A stretch of 64,000 nucleotides of DNA from Rhodanobacter glycinis. Lineage in GTDB: Bacteria; Pseudomonadota; Gammaproteobacteria; Xanthomonadales; Rhodanobacteraceae. This document shows, piece after piece, positions 37,587 through 45,142 of this stretch. Numbering within the stretch: the first letter of the stretch is position 1; each line of letters opens with the position of its first letter. The translations under genes were made by a program, and so were the position numbers. The notes beneath the pieces are model-generated. The model searched no databases, was not told where the DNA came from, and saw only the letters and a program-made list of their open reading frames with translations. The stretch spans positions 62,001 through 126,000 of the forward strand of contig NZ_FOSR01000005.1 of NCBI RefSeq assembly GCF_900114325.1. The letters are read 5' to 3'.

Positions 37587-39446
37587 TCATGGCCGTGCTG
37601 CGTGCGGGGATGCATGTTGACGGTTCATCTGGATGATCTTCTCGATGCTATCGCGAGCATCATTGCGCTTGTTTGGAGGGAGTAGCGGTAGGGCCGATGA
37701 CAGCGCCTGTCTGGCTTGGCCCGCCTGTCCCTGCAGGGCGCGGGCAACCGAAAGCCCCTGCCAAGGCTGGGGATTGAGAGGGTTCAACCGAGTCGCGGCA
37801 TGGAAAAGATTTTCGGCGTCTGGCAGGTGGCCCTGCAGAACCAATGCCTGACCAGTAACGAGCAAGTACTGGCTGAACAATGGCTTGTCTACGAGGATTT
37901 CCCTGGAACTTCTGACCTGCTCGAGTGCGATCAATGCGCGGTCGGGTTCGTTTATTGCATTGGCTAGAATGGCGGCATTCAGCATGCAGGGCGTGCATTG
38001 CACATGCTGCGATTGCAGCTTGTCGACGAGTCTTTGGGCAGCATCATAGTCTTTGCTCATGATGTAGGCACTGAGCAGGTTATTGTCGGCATCCAGCGAT
38101 TTTGGGCTTACGATGAGGGCCCATCGCCACAGATTAATGCTGTTGGACCATAGTGGAATCGTGGTGCGTATGGCGATGGTCGCGAATAGAAACCAGGTCG
38201 CGCATATCGCTCCAATGGCCCAGCCTAGTGGTCGCTGGAGATGGTGATCTAGTGGAGGCCATTGAATGAGAGGGAGCATGCCGCATGCAACGGCCAAGCC
38301 CGTCATGACGTAGCGTTCGTGGTAAAGACTGCTGTCAAAAGCTACTGATGTTATGTGCAAAACGGGTATGAGTGCCGCGGTCATGGCGACAACGATGCAG
38401 CCGAAAGCAGACGCCCGTTTCACTGCGAAATAGAGCCCCACGGCGACAATGCTGAGGGCCACCGTGTCAGTAAGCAGGGGGTACAACGAAATCGGATCGA
38501 AACGGTGCACGTCAACAGGATGTACAGGCCCCATGCCGGACATGGGCAGGAACAGCATCCGCCAGTATTGCAGGTAGATGAAGCAGGCTTCCTGCAGCCG
38601 CCCGAAGCGTGACGACGGTCCGTTGGCGTATTGGCCGATCAAATGCCCAAGTGCCCAGTAGCGCACGACAAGGTAGACGAGCCCTGCGACGAGCATTGCT
38701 GCAAAGGTTCGCCAATTGCGCGAGGCAAAGGTGGCGAGGGCTTGGCGCAAGCCTGTTTCGCGGGGCTTGGCCAGAATCGCCCAGTCCGTGGCGGCCAGAA
38801 TCAAAGGAAACGAAGCCGCGGATTCCTTGCAGCCTGCCGCCAGCAGGAACATCAATGCGACGACCGCGGCGCGGGTGAAGGGAGCCTTGATGCTGATGTT
38901 GGCAAGCAGCCCGAGCAGCATGAACAGGGTGGCGGCAAGGTCGAACTGGCAGCCAATCCACACCACCGGCTCGATCAGCACCGGGTGCAGCCCATAGAGC
39001 AGCATGCACAGACTGGCCATGAGTGTGGTCTGGCGGTCGTCGCGGCCGGCGGCACGGCAGGCGTGTCGTGCAAGCAGGCCGACCAGTGCCATGTTGATGA
39101 GGTGCATGCCGAGGTTCACAGCATGCATGGGGCCGGGTGTGACGTCGAACAGTCGGACCTGAAGGGTGAAGAGCGCGACTATCAGGGGGCGGAAATAGTT
39201 GGTCCAGTGATTAAAGTCGCGGAGAACGTAGTGCATCCATGCGTGGCCATGGGTCAGCCAGGCGTTGTCACGGAAGTCGACCAGGTCGTCCCAGACGAAA
39301 TTGGCGTGAACCACCGGCCAATAAATGATGGCCGTGACCATCAAGGCCAAGCCGGTAGCTACTCGCATCGGCCACTGCCCCGGTTTGAAGGTTTTGCGGA
39401 TGCCCGGTTCGTGCATGGGAAGAAATCGCGTATCGAGACGAGGCAT
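37587..39446 (-). CDS. GT-C membrane glycosyltransferase, TMTC-like, third copy
   Basis: This 619-residue protein has an N-terminal helix, a first outer loop HANFVWDDLVDFRDN with the DD motif (about 48-62), and LHPVLIEPVVWIGCQFDLA. The latter is close to the HPVHTE-type motif of TMTC O-mannosyltransferases. AAGCKESAASFPLI, the KE motif, is also present. About ten membrane helices are followed by TPR-like helices (about 455-600). It is the copy closest to the TMTC consensus. It is embedded between fragments of corA and of the DUF4105 gene, so it came with, or caused, that rearrangement. Confidence 0.77.
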   Translation of the reverse strand: MPRLDTRFLPMHEPGIRKTFKPGQWPMRVATGLALMVTAIIYWPVVHANFVWDDLVDFRDNAWLTHGHAWMHYVLRDFNHWTNYFRPLIVALFTLQVRLFDVTPGPMHAVNLGMHLINMALVGLLARHACRAAGRDDRQTTLMASLCMLLYGLHPVLIEPVVWIGCQFDLAATLFMLLGLLANISIKAPFTRAAVVALMFLLAAGCKESAASFPLILAATDWAILAKPRETGLRQALATFASRNWRTFAAMLVAGLVYLVVRYWALGHLIGQYANGPSSRFGRLQEACFIYLQYWRMLFLPMSGMGPVHPVDVHRFDPISLYPLLTDTVALSIVAVGLYFAVKRASAFGCIVVAMTAALIPVLHITSVAFDSSLYHERYVMTGLAVACGMLPLIQWPPLDHHLQRPLGWAIGAICATWFLFATIAIRTTIPLWSNSINLWRWALIVSPKSLDADNNLLSAYIMSKDYDAAQRLVDKLQSQHVQCTPCMLNAAILANAINEPDRALIALEQVRSSREILVDKPLFSQYLLVTGQALVLQGHLPDAENLFHAATRLNPLNPQPWQGLSVARALQGQAGQARQALSSALPLLPPNKRNDARDSIEKIIQMNRQHASPHAARP

Positions 39447-39515
39447 CGAGCATATACGAATGCCGTGCGTTTACTTCGATCAGGGTGTTTGGGTTCGTTG
39501 CTATATCATCGCCGC

Positions 39516-39770
39516 TCAGTTACCGCGCGCGGAAGTTTGTTGCCGCATGCTCCACGCCAGTGCCAGCCAGATTGGCAGCGCGAACAGGATCCAGGGCTGG
39601 TTCTGTTGCACTACGCCGGGCAGCAGGTGCAGCAGTACGGCGGCGATGAGGGCAAGCAATTGCGGCGGCAGGATGACGTCGGCGAAGCGGGTCGGGGCGA
39701 CATGGCGACGGGCACGCTAGAGTGCCGGCAGCAGTACGAAGGCGAGCAGGTTGAACAGCCGCAGGTTCAG
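39516..39770 (-). pseudogene. 3' fragment of the DUF4105 gene, with a nonsense codon
   Basis: The sequence closely resembles 45143-45385, the C-terminal end of the intact DUF4105 gene. This includes the WILFALP-encoding stretch and the RFADAILLLQ region. The original frame ends at a TGA at 39516-39518. A TGG codon is changed to TAG at 39717-39719, and the 5' side is cut off at the REP doublet at 39769. The rest of the gap 39447-39990 consists of this fragment, the REP doublet and a nucleotidyltransferase fragment. Confidence 0.85.
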
Positions 39771-39834
39771 CCGCGATGCTTTTGGCGGGACGTTCGAAAG
39801 GCTTGAAGAGCATCGCGGCTGAAGCCGCTCCTAC
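39769..39834. repeat. REP doublet (GGCTTCAGCCGC family), one end truncated
   Basis: The left unit, CAGCCGCGATGCTTTT, lacks its outer tail. The right unit is complete (GAGCATCGCGGCTGAAGCCG followed by CTCCTAC). It lies exactly at the break between the DUF4105 fragment and the nucleotidyltransferase fragment. Confidence 0.8.
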
Positions 39835-39843
39835 CCCAAGGCT

Positions 39844-39967
39844 GAGCGCTCGCCAGAAAGATTTTGAGCAGGTAGGTACCGTTTCCACTGGGCACGTCTA
39901 CCGGACGGGTGATGGCGGTTTCCAGATCGTCGCTCTGGGCGGGAAGGTTGAGCAGGCATGCGACCAT
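39844..39967 (-). pseudogene. Fragment of a MNT-type nucleotidyltransferase gene (second copy)
   Basis: The minus-strand frame encodes LLNLPAQSDDLETAITRPVD and GNGTYLLKIF. These match the C-terminal part of the nucleotidyltransferase pseudogene at 40709-41003 (DDLGTAIARPVDVVSENGIY). No N-terminal catalytic part is present, as the REP doublet lies next to it on the 3' side. Together with the other copy it brackets higBA. Confidence 0.7.
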
Positions 39968-39990
39968 GCTCCATGCAGGTCCAGTCCAGG

Positions 39991-40350
39991 TCAGGCTCCG
40001 ATCAAGCTCTCGGCCGGAATCCCTAGGTGCCGATGCAGGTTGCGGACCATGTCGATCGTTAGGCCGCGCTTGCGGTTGAGTACCTCGTAAACGCGGTTGG
40101 TCCGACCGATGTAGGGCACGAGGTCCTTCACGGTCAGGCCCGCTTGCTCCATCCGAAACCGGATAGCCTCGATGGGGTCGGGGGCCTCGACAGGAAAGTG
40201 CTTCGCTTCGTAGGCTTCGACCAAGGTGGCGAGGATCTCGAAGCGATCGCCGTCCTCACTGCCCGGCTGTGGCTCGTTGTCGACATAGGTCGACAATTCA
40301 CGCAGGACGGCCTTGTAGTCGCTCTCGGTATGGATAGGGCGGATATTCAT
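39991..40350 (-). CDS. higA: HigA-type antitoxin, helix-turn-helix
   Basis: This 119-residue antitoxin of the HigA (COG5499-like) family has an acidic N-terminal half (YVDNEPQPGSEDGDRFE). The C-terminal helix-turn-helix is FRMEQAGLTVKDLVPYIGRTNRVYEVLNRKR (about 69-99). It would neutralise HigB and repress the operon. The ATG at 40350 overlaps the higB stop by four bases (ATGA). The toxin-first order is characteristic of higBA. Confidence 0.9.
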   Translation of the reverse strand: MNIRPIHTESDYKAVLRELSTYVDNEPQPGSEDGDRFEILATLVEAYEAKHFPVEAPDPIEAIRFRMEQAGLTVKDLVPYIGRTNRVYEVLNRKRGLTIDMVRNLHRHLGIPAESLIGA

Positions 40351-40649
40351 GGAACCTCCACGGTCTCGGCGTCGGTCCGGTCGTACTCGGCGTGCGTGCC
40401 AATGAACTTGATATAGACGGTTTGGAAGCGATAAGCCACGGCGACGATGAGTCGGTAAGTGTTGCCCTTGATGTTGAAAACCACGCGGTTGTTGCCAACA
40501 AAGCTGGCGCTGGCATAGCGGGCCTTGATGTCTTGTGGTATCACCCAGGTCGTGTGTTTTGCTTCGTCGTACCACGCCCTGAGCGGTTGCTCGGCATCCG
40601 GATGGTGTGCCCAGAAGTCCTTGAGCGCGCTCACAGCGATGATCCTCAT
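40347..40649 (-). CDS. higB: HigB-type mRNA interferase toxin
   Basis: This 100-residue RelE-fold toxin begins MRIIAVSALKDFWAHHPDAE. It contains VGNNRVVFNIKGNTYRLIVAV and VYIKFIGTHAEYD, the hallmarks of the HigB family (COG4680), which cleaves ribosome-bound mRNA. The ATG at 40649 sits only six bases after the -10 box of the promoter upstream. The frame is open further upstream into the nucleotidyltransferase pseudogene, but the family start is at this Met. Confidence 0.92.
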   Translation of the reverse strand: MRIIAVSALKDFWAHHPDAEQPLRAWYDEAKHTTWVIPQDIKARYASASFVGNNRVVFNIKGNTYRLIVAVAYRFQTVYIKFIGTHAEYDRTDAETVEVP

Positions 40650-40655
40650 GTGCGC

Positions 40656-40684
40656 ATGATAGTCCCATATTGGGACTAGTGCAA
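40656..40684 (-). promoter_or_regulatory. higBA promoter with operator palindrome in the spacer
   Basis: On the minus strand TTGCAC (40684-40679) and TATCAT (40661-40656) are 17 bases apart. The spacer overlaps the perfect inverted repeat TAGTCCCA-n3-TGGGACTA (40660-40678), a likely HigA/HigBA operator. Transcription would start at or within a base or two of the higB ATG, so the mRNA may be leaderless. Confidence 0.75.
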
Positions 40685-40708
40685 GCTGGACAATACGCAC
40701 CTTATGCT

Positions 40709-41003
40709 TTTTGTCACAACGACACCGCTTCTTGAAGATGCGCTGGCGCAGGTAGGGATAGATGCCGTTTTCACTGACCACGTCCACCGGTCGGGCGATG
40801 GCGGTTCCCAGGTCGTCGGCGCAGGGTGGCAAGATCGAGCAGGCTGCGGCCACGCTCCGTTCCGAGTAGAAAATCCACGTCGCTGGTGACGGCGTCCTCG
40901 CGCGGGCAACGGAACCGAAGATACGCATGTCGGACGCCGCGCGACGGGCGGCAATAGTCAGCAGTTCGTCGCGGCGCTGGCGAAGGCTTTCCAGGGTGGC
41001 CAT
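40709..41003 (-). pseudogene. MNT-type nucleotidyltransferase with compensating frameshifts
   Basis: One frame encodes ATLESLRQRRDELLTIAARR and IFGSVAR (the GS motif of minimal nucleotidyltransferases). Another encodes EDAVTSDVDFLLGTERGRSL with the catalytic DVD, and the first frame resumes with DDLGTAIARPVDVV. A lost base near 40905 and a gained base near 40817 explain the switch. The frame stays open but the metal-binding DxD is replaced, so the product should be inactive. Related intact proteins are MntA-like antitoxins. The frame runs directly into higB. Confidence 0.8.
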
Positions 41004-41177
41004 GGTCATGGTTCATACTCCTTGGAGCATAGAGTGGACCATGGTTTATCCATGACTTGCGTACATTATGGGGTGAGATGCTACCGCGTGACCCGGCTGT
41101 GGATTCGTGGTGGCCCGGCTTGCGCCGCCTTACGTGCCCGCTTACCGTCACAGCTTTCCACCCCGAGGGAGAATCCC

Positions 41178-43310
41178 ATGAAACCTTTGCTTGCCGCCTT
41201 GCTGCTGGCGATGGCTTTGCCGGCTTCGGCGGCCTCCGTGTCCACGTCGGCTCGATCGCCATTCCCGGGCTTCGATTACAACGTGCCGCATCCGTTCAAC
41301 GTGCGTGACCTGGTGATGTTGCGGCGGGTGAGTGATCCGCAGTTGTCGCCGAATGGCCGCTATGCGGCATTCGGGGTGCGCAGCACGGATTACGCGGCGA
41401 ACAAGGGTGTGAATGCGATCGATGTGCTGGATTTGTCGCGTGACGGCAAGCCAGTGCAGGTGGTGGCCAAGGGGGCGTCGTCGCCGCGTTGGTCGGTGGA
41501 TGGGCGCAGCCTTTATTACGTGGCCTCGGACAAGGGCGTGGCGCAGTTGTGGCGGCTGGATTTTGCCAAGGGCAAGAGCGGCCTGGATCTGGCGGCGGCA
41601 AAGGCACCGGTGCAGGTGAGCCACGGTCCGCTGGATATCCAGGATTACAAGCTGTCGCCGGATGGCCACAGCGTGCTGCTGTCGTATGCGGTGTACACCG
41701 ACTGCAGCGACCTGGCTTGCACCAAGGCCAAGCTGGACAAGCGGGCGAAGGACAAGTCCACCGGCACGCTTTATCACAAGCTGTTCGTGCGGCATTGGGA
41801 TACGTGGTCGGACGGCCGGCGCAACCAGCTTTATCTCGCGCATTTCGGGGCGGATGGTCAGTTGCCGGTAGAGCCGACCCTGCTTTCCCGCGGCATCGAT
41901 GGCGACGTACCGAGCAAGCCGTTTGGCGATGCCAGCGAGTTCGCGTTCTCGCCGGATGGAAAGACGGTGTACTTCGATGTGCGCATTGCCGGAAACAGCG
42001 AGCCGTGGTCGACCAATTTCGACATCTACAAGGTGCCGGCCGATGGTTCGTCGGCCCCGACGAACCTTACCGCGAAGAACAAGGCGTGGGATGCCTATCC
42101 GGTACCGTCCCCGGACGGCAAGACGCTTTATTACCTGGCGATGAAAACGCCGGGCTTCGAAGCGGACCGTTTCGGCATCATGGCGATGGACCTGACCACT
42201 GGCGCTACGCACGAGATCGATCCGCAGTGGGATCGTTCGCCCGGCAGCATGGACATTTCCGCCGATGGCAAGACGCTGTTCGTCACCGCCGATGACGAGG
42301 GCCAGCACCCGCTGTTCACGGTGGATGCGGCCAGCGGCAAGGTGCGTCAGCTGGTAGGCGATGGCGAGGTGGATGGCTATTCGGTTGTCGGCAAGCGTGT
42401 GTTGCTGGCGCGCAATGACCTGAAGCAGCCGAGTGACCTGTACACCGTCGACACCGATGGCCGTGATCTGAAGCAGGTGACGCATGCCAATGCCGCGCGA
42501 CTGAAGAACACGCAGGAAGGCGATTTCCAGTTCTTCACCTTCAAGGGTTGGAACAACGAAACCGTGCAGGGCTACGTGGTGAAGCCGGCGAATTTCCAGG
42601 CGGGCAAGAAGTACCCGGTGGCCTTCATCATCCACGGGGGCCCGCAGGGCGCGATGACCAACAGCTGGAGCTATCGCTGGAATCCGCAGACGTATGCGGG
42701 CCAGGGTTTCGCGGTGGTCACCATCAACTTCCACGGTTCCACCGGCTACGGCCAGAAATTCACCGATTCGATCTCGGGTGATTGGGGTGGCAAGCCGCTG
42801 GAGGATCTGAAGCTGGGCTGGAAGGCCGCGTTGTCGAAGTACAGCTTCCTTGACGCTGACCGTGCCTGCGCGCTGGGTGCCAGCTACGGCGGCTTCATGA
42901 CGTACTGGATCGCCGGCGTGTGGAACTCGCCGTGGAAGTGTTTCGTCGACCACGACGGCGTGTTCGATTCACGCATGATGTATTACGCCACCGACGAGCT
43001 GTGGTTCGAGGAGCACGAGAATGGTGGCCCGCAATACGATGTGCCGAAGAACTACGAGAAATTCAACCCGCTCGACCACGTGAAGGATTGGCGCGTGCCG
43101 ATGCTGGTGGTGCACTCGGGCCACGATTTCCGCATCCCGCTGAGCCAGGGCCTGGGCGCATTCACCGCGCTGCAGCGCCGCGGCATCCCCAGCGAATTCC
43201 TCACCTTCCCGAACGAAAGCCACTGGGTGCTCCAGCCGCACAACAGCGTGCTGTGGCATGACACGGTGAATGCGTGGCTGGAGAAGTGGACGGCGCCGTC
43301 CAAGCAGTAA
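41178..43310 (+). CDS. S9 family prolyl oligopeptidase / dipeptidyl peptidase, exported
   Basis: This 710-residue protein has a signal peptide (MKPLLAALLLAMALPASAAS, cut near residue 20). A WD/PD40-like beta-propeller with repeated SPDGK motifs spans about residues 60-430. The alpha/beta-hydrolase domain (about 470-710) has a catalytic triad of Ser569 in GASYGG, Asp650 in HSGHDFRIP and His682 in NESHW. It probably removes dipeptides or cleaves oligopeptides in the periplasm. The ATG at 41178 has GAGGGA about six bases upstream; the frame upstream to 41022 lacks signal-peptide character. It is a single gene, closed by a REP doublet. Confidence 0.93.
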   Translation: MKPLLAALLLAMALPASAASVSTSARSPFPGFDYNVPHPFNVRDLVMLRRVSDPQLSPNGRYAAFGVRSTDYAANKGVNAIDVLDLSRDGKPVQVVAKGASSPRWSVDGRSLYYVASDKGVAQLWRLDFAKGKSGLDLAAAKAPVQVSHGPLDIQDYKLSPDGHSVLLSYAVYTDCSDLACTKAKLDKRAKDKSTGTLYHKLFVRHWDTWSDGRRNQLYLAHFGADGQLPVEPTLLSRGIDGDVPSKPFGDASEFAFSPDGKTVYFDVRIAGNSEPWSTNFDIYKVPADGSSAPTNLTAKNKAWDAYPVPSPDGKTLYYLAMKTPGFEADRFGIMAMDLTTGATHEIDPQWDRSPGSMDISADGKTLFVTADDEGQHPLFTVDAASGKVRQLVGDGEVDGYSVVGKRVLLARNDLKQPSDLYTVDTDGRDLKQVTHANAARLKNTQEGDFQFFTFKGWNNETVQGYVVKPANFQAGKKYPVAFIIHGGPQGAMTNSWSYRWNPQTYAGQGFAVVTINFHGSTGYGQKFTDSISGDWGGKPLEDLKLGWKAALSKYSFLDADRACALGASYGGFMTYWIAGVWNSPWKCFVDHDGVFDSRMMYYATDELWFEEHENGGPQYDVPKNYEKFNPLDHVKDWRVPMLVVHSGHDFRIPLSQGLGAFTALQRRGIPSEFLTFPNESHWVLQPHNSVLWHDTVNAWLEKWTAPSKQ

Positions 43311-43317
43311 GCCCATT

Positions 43318-43394
43318 GTAGGAGCGCACCCTGTGCGCGATGGCTCCTGGTTCGGTTAGCCACGAGGCATTCGCGCACAGGGTGCGCTCCTACA
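43318..43394. repeat. GTAGGAGCGCACC REP doublet, copy 2 (3' side of RAYT)
   Basis: GTAGGAGCGCACCCTGTGCG and its inverted partner CGCACAGGGTGCGCTCCTAC lie between the S9 peptidase stop and the RAYT. The RAYT stop codon (TAG at 43392-43390 on the minus strand) is part of the GTAGGAG end of the repeat. Confidence 0.9.
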
Positions 43395-43848
43395 GCCAAA
43401 TGCAGTTCCAGTACGGATAGTCTCCGACCCGTTCGGCGAGGCCGGCACGTAGTGGGTTGGCGATGATGTAGCGAGCCGTGGTGCGGATATCTTCGTCGTG
43501 GCGCAGGGCATGATCGTGGAATCCGTGCGCCCAGATACGAGCGTGCGGGCCGGTTTGGCGAAGCCGCTTGCTGACGAGTGATTTGAAGCGGTTCATGACC
43601 TGCGCCAGGTCATTCCGCTCGCCCAGTTCGACCAGCCCGTGCCAATGATCAGGCATCAGTATCCAGCACAGCAGACGAGCGTCACCCCAGGTTCGATCCT
43701 CAATGATGAGTCGGCAGATGGTTTTGGCCAGTTTTTCGTCGAGAAACCATGGCGTGCGGTCGACGGTTACCGTGGTTAGCAGATAGATCTGGCCCGGGAT
43801 GGATGTGCGACCTTTGCGTAGCGCTTGATGGCCTGGGGAATTTTCCAT
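43390..43848 (-). CDS. REP-associated tyrosine transposase (RAYT)
   Basis: This 152-residue Y1/HUH-type transposase is related to IS200/IS605 TnpA. The metal-binding HUH pair is H68/H70 in LMPDHWHGLVEL. The likely nucleophile Tyr127 is in ARYIIANPLRAGL, with the family's YIIANPLRAGL signature and C-terminal YPYW. Such single-domain enzymes mobilise REP/REPIN sequences. REP doublets of one family flank it on both sides at 43318 and 43906. The protein looks intact. Confidence 0.95.
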   Translation of the reverse strand: MENSPGHQALRKGRTSIPGQIYLLTTVTVDRTPWFLDEKLAKTICRLIIEDRTWGDARLLCWILMPDHWHGLVELGERNDLAQVMNRFKSLVSKRLRQTGPHARIWAHGFHDHALRHDEDIRTTARYIIANPLRAGLAERVGDYPYWNCIWL

Positions 43849-43905
43849 GCGTCAACCATCGCGGTGCGAGTTGGTTGGCTCAATCGGGGAAGTGCTCCAT
43901 CTTCT

Positions 43906-43981
43906 GTAGGAGCGCACCTTGTGCGCGAATGCCTCGCTGCTGGCCGAGCCAAGAGCCATCGCGTACAGGGTGCGCTCCTAC
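43906..43981. repeat. GTAGGAGCGCACC REP doublet, copy 3 (5' side of RAYT)
   Basis: This has the same sequence family and orientation pattern as copy 2. It lies just upstream of the RAYT and abuts the corA stop codon (43978-43980), whose bases lie inside the repeat. Confidence 0.9.
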
Positions 43982-44991
43982 AACCACTTCGCCCGCCTCA
44001 ACCCGGTATAAATCCCGCCCACGACCCCAATCACGATCACGATGATCAGCGGGTAGGCCCATGGCCGACTAAGCTCGGGCATGTGGGTGAAGTTCATGCC
44101 GTACCAGCTGGTGATGAGGGTGGGGGCGGCGAGCATGGCGGCCCAGCCGGCGAGTTTCTTCATTACTTCGTTCTGGCCGAAGGTGACCAGCGAGAGGTTG
44201 ACGTTGATCGCGGCGGTGAGCATTTCGCGCATCGCGCTGATCGACTCGTTGACGCGGAACACGTGGTCGTAGATGTCGCGGAAATAGGCGCGCAGGTCTT
44301 CGGGAATCAGTTGCGGGTGCAGTCGTACCAGCTGGCTGATGACATCCTGCATCGGCGCCACCGCCAGACGCAGCGTCATCAGGTCGCGCTGCATGTCGTA
44401 CAGGCGGCGCACGGTGCTGCGGTTGAAGGTGGCGGCGAAGATGTCCTGTTCGAGTTCCTGCAACTCTTCACGGAAGTCGCGCACGATTGGCAGCAGGTTG
44501 TCGACCACGAAGTCGAGCACGCCATACAGCCCGTAGCTGGGGCCGAGCGCGAGCAACTCGGGCGCGTGCTCGCAGGTACGCCGCGCGGGCGAGTAGGACA
44601 GCGAGGCGCCGTGGCGCACGGTGACCAGGTAACGCGGGCCGAGGAAGATATGCGTTTCGCCGAAGGCGAGGTTGCCGTTTACCAGTTGTGCCGTCTGCAC
44701 CACGATGAACAGCGAATCACCGTAGGCTTCGATCTTGGTGCGCTGGTGTGCGCTTTGCGCATCCTCGATGGCCAGGTCGTGCAGGTCGAACTCATCCTGC
44801 AGTTTCAGCAGCAGCGATTCGTCCGGTTCATGCAAACCCACCCAGACGAAGGTGTCGGGTTCTTTCAGCACGTCGCTGATCGCATCGATGCTGATGTCGC
44901 CGCTGCGCGTGCCGTCCGTGCGGTAGGCGACGCAGTTGACGACCATCGCGGTGTCGGCGGCCTCGGAGACGGAAGGTGCGATTGGATTCAT
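43978..44991 (-). CDS. corA: CorA-family magnesium/cobalt channel
   Basis: This 337-residue inner-membrane divalent-cation channel has a long cytoplasmic N-terminal alpha/beta funnel domain (about 15-270). Two C-terminal helices (about 275-295 and 308-328) carry the pore motif YGMNF between them (in ITSWYGMNFTHMPEL). The ATG at 44991 is chosen; the frame upstream (to 45129) passes through a palindromic repeat. A truncated copy of its N-terminus lies at 36948-37565. The neighbours CorC and DUF4105 are on the same strand. Confidence 0.95.
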   Translation of the reverse strand: MNPIAPSVSEAADTAMVVNCVAYRTDGTRSGDISIDAISDVLKEPDTFVWVGLHEPDESLLLKLQDEFDLHDLAIEDAQSAHQRTKIEAYGDSLFIVVQTAQLVNGNLAFGETHIFLGPRYLVTVRHGASLSYSPARRTCEHAPELLALGPSYGLYGVLDFVVDNLLPIVRDFREELQELEQDIFAATFNRSTVRRLYDMQRDLMTLRLAVAPMQDVISQLVRLHPQLIPEDLRAYFRDIYDHVFRVNESISAMREMLTAAINVNLSLVTFGQNEVMKKLAGWAAMLAAPTLITSWYGMNFTHMPELSRPWAYPLIIVIVIGVVGGIYTGLRRAKWL

Positions 44992-45037
44992 GGGTGCATG
45001 ATGCCGCGCGAGGCGGCATCGGACAATGCGAGGGCTT

Positions 45038-45142
45038 TCTCCTCCCCCTGCTTGCAGGGGGAGGTTGGGAGGGGGTGGGGCTTGTCGCGAAGGCGTTGAA
45101 GAGCACCCCTCCCCAGCCCTCCCCTGCAAGCAGGGGAGGGGG
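45038..45142. repeat. CTCCCCCTGC/GCAGGGGGAG double-hairpin repeat, copy 3
   Basis: This fills the corA-DUF4105 gap and ends directly at the DUF4105 stop codon. It has the same inverted two-palindrome arrangement as the copies at 9944 and 14164. Confidence 0.87.

Noticed and set aside
40347-41009. A single 220-residue gene covering nucleotidyltransferase and HigB
   Set aside because: HigB homology begins at the internal Met at 40649 with its own promoter and operator, and the upstream part contains compensating frameshifts. A fusion product remains possible but is not the default reading.
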